Shown here piece after piece: positions 6,066 to 6,645 of a stretch of 6,645 bases of DNA. The notes beneath the pieces are model-generated. The model saw only the letters and a list, made by a program, of their open reading frames with translations. It was not told the origin of the DNA and ran no database searches. Both the position numbers and the translations under genes were made by a program. Source of the stretch: JBCAWW01 sp039024315 (GTDB lineage: Bacteria > Bacteroidota > Bacteroidia > J057); assembly GCA_039024315.1 (NCBI GenBank), contig JBCCQN010000315.1, positions 1-6,645 of the forward strand, read 5' to 3'. How positions within the stretch are numbered: position 1 is the first letter of the stretch; every line of letters starts with the position of its first letter.

Positions 6066-6113
6066 GCATCCAGCTACAGCATGATCTTTGCCTGAAATAA
6101 ATGCTAAGGCATA
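6057..6113 (+). promoter_or_regulatory. 5'-leader hairpin before the 74-aa gene
   Basis: TATGCCTAAGCAT (6057-6069) and ATGCTAAGGCATA (6101-6113) pair at 12 of 13 positions (A-A mismatch at 6064/6106), with a 31-base loop. The stem ends 18 bases before the ATG at 6132, leaving the start accessible, so it could modulate translation or RNA stability. No T-run follows. The function is inferred from position only. Confidence 0.45.
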
Positions 6114-6131
6114 TCGTAATTACTCATCAAC

Positions 6132-6356
6132 ATGAAAAAGAAGCCCCACCAAAAACAAAGTGTCATTAAACAGGTTTTTGCTGATTTTAGATCTCGCTTA
6201 CATGAGCCTGAGAAGCAGCCCAATGGCGTGCAATACGAAGTCAAAAAAGTCAAAAATGGCTATGCAGTAATCATCCACCGCGAACGCGGCACCAACCAGA
6301 GTCTACATTTTGCAAGCAAAAAGGAACTTGATAAATTTTTGCATTCACTTTCTTGA
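6132..6356 (+). CDS. Small basic protein of unknown function
   Basis: 74 residues, not recognised. The N-terminus is strongly basic (MKKKPHQKQ), and the protein is rich in K, R and H throughout. The second half reads as a small beta-beta-alpha unit: strand VQYEVKKVKNG (33-43), strand YAVIIHRERG (44-53), then LHFASKKELDKFLHSL (58-73), ending in a short helix. There is no signal peptide, membrane segment or metal-binding cysteine. The charge would suit nucleic-acid binding, which is speculation. It has a promoter-like site and a hairpin leader of its own and a convergent neighbour 48 bases downstream, so it looks monocistronic. The strand/helix pattern and proper leader favour a real gene, but its shortness leaves doubt. 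Confidence 0.65.
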   Translation: MKKKPHQKQSVIKQVFADFRSRLHEPEKQPNGVQYEVKKVKNGYAVIIHRERGTNQSLHFASKKELDKFLHSLS

Positions 6357-6404
6357 GGCGGTAGCAGCCATTATGTTTCTCCTTATAGACTGATACAAGC
6401 AGTG

Positions 6405-6645
6405 CTATTGAGCAATGATATTCTGGGGCTTGAGAGACGCTTTCATCTCCTCAGCCAAAGCGGCTAGCTTTTCAATCTGTACGTGCTCCATGAGTACGAT
6501 CTTGTACCATTTAGGATTGGCGTGATTATCAGGCACCAAGCCATATTTGGTGGCGATCTCGGGACTTACATACTCTTTGCGGATGGTAACGATATTGGCC
6601 ATTGGATTGCGGTAATAGATTACTCCCATCTCGCTTAGCTTATTG
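6405..6645 (-). CDS. C-terminal part of a larger enzyme, tentatively PLP-dependent decarboxylase/aminotransferase-like
   Basis: The frame is open to the window edge: five in-frame codons (NKLSE) precede the first visible Met at 6629, so the gene probably starts beyond the window. The 79 visible residues end at TAG 6405-6407. The segments NPMANIVTIRKEYVSPEIA, YGLVPDNH and KWYKIVLMEHV, followed by a terminal helix (IEKLAALAEEMKASL), resemble the C-terminal small domain of group II PLP-dependent decarboxylases and related fold-type I enzymes. In those, a strand-rich segment with a WYKIV-type stretch precedes the last helix. The PLP lysine would be upstream and is not visible, so the assignment rests on pattern memory and is uncertain. 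It converges with the 74-aa gene; the 48-base gap shows no clear terminator. Confidence 0.6.
   Translation of the reverse strand, partial: NKLSEMGVIYYRNPMANIVTIRKEYVSPEIATKYGLVPDNHANPKWYKIVLMEHVQIEKLAALAEEMKASLKPQNIIAQ

Larger units (their letters stand above)
5814..6131. other. Divergent intergenic region with regulatory-looking structure
   Basis: These 318 bases separate the ankyrin gene (minus) from the 74-aa gene (plus), so promoters for both should be here. It holds copy B of the upstream element, an 18-bp palindrome at 5947-5964, a possible 24-codon ORF at 5991-6065, a promoter-like site at 6009-6039 and a hairpin at 6057-6113. No clear TAnnTTTG promoter was found for the ankyrin gene. 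Confidence 0.6.

Noticed and set aside
1..6645. tRNA, rRNA, transposase, integrase or phage genes
   Set aside because: None found on either strand by reading; nothing supports calling this a mobile island.

Overview
The window looks like chromosomal DNA from a Bacteroidota bacterium, probably a marine or free-living Saprospiria- or Flavobacteriia-like lineage. The evidence is moderate GC, starts mostly preceded by A-rich stretches instead of Shine-Dalgarno sites, sequences matching the Bacteroidota promoter form TAnnTTTG, and exported proteins with short signal peptides ending in xQ or AQA. The assignment is inference; there is no rRNA or other marker gene here.

Layout. Positions 1-1045 (minus) hold most of an exported GH33 sialidase, cut by the left edge just after its catalytic tyrosine. 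A 186-bp divergent intergenic region separates it from a tight plus-strand cluster at 1232-3962. That cluster encodes a short-chain dehydrogenase/reductase, a SRPBCC (START/polyketide-cyclase-like) lipid-pocket protein, a small four-helix membrane protein of unknown function and an AraC-family regulator. Gaps between these genes are 19, 11 and 7 bases, so they very probably form one operon carrying its own regulator. A 339-bp intergenic stretch (3963-4301) is rich in repeats: a perfect 22-bp direct repeat, a compact hairpin and a long nested inverted repeat. Next, on the minus strand (4302-5813), is a secreted or periplasmic protein made almost entirely of ankyrin-like repeats. A 318-bp intergenic stretch (5814-6131) contains an 18-bp near-perfect palindrome, a possible 24-codon hydrophobic leader ORF and a 13-bp-stem hairpin just before a 74-aa basic protein of unknown function (6132-6356). 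At the right edge (6405-6645, minus) is the C-terminus of a larger protein, tentatively a PLP-dependent decarboxylase or aminotransferase-like enzyme.

How it may work together. The clearest functional unit is the operon at 1232-3962: an oxidoreductase, a hydrophobic-ligand-binding protein, a membrane protein and an AraC regulator suggest an inducible response to, or conversion of, a small hydrophobic carbonyl or alcohol compound. The substrate cannot be read from sequence. The sialidase and the ankyrin protein are envelope or exported proteins and have no evident link to the operon. I see no phage genes, transposase, CRISPR array, tRNA or rRNA. No clearly new multi-gene system is visible. The best candidates for undescribed biology are the operon's membrane protein and SRPBCC pair, the repeat-rich gap at 3963-4301 and the leader before the 74-aa gene.
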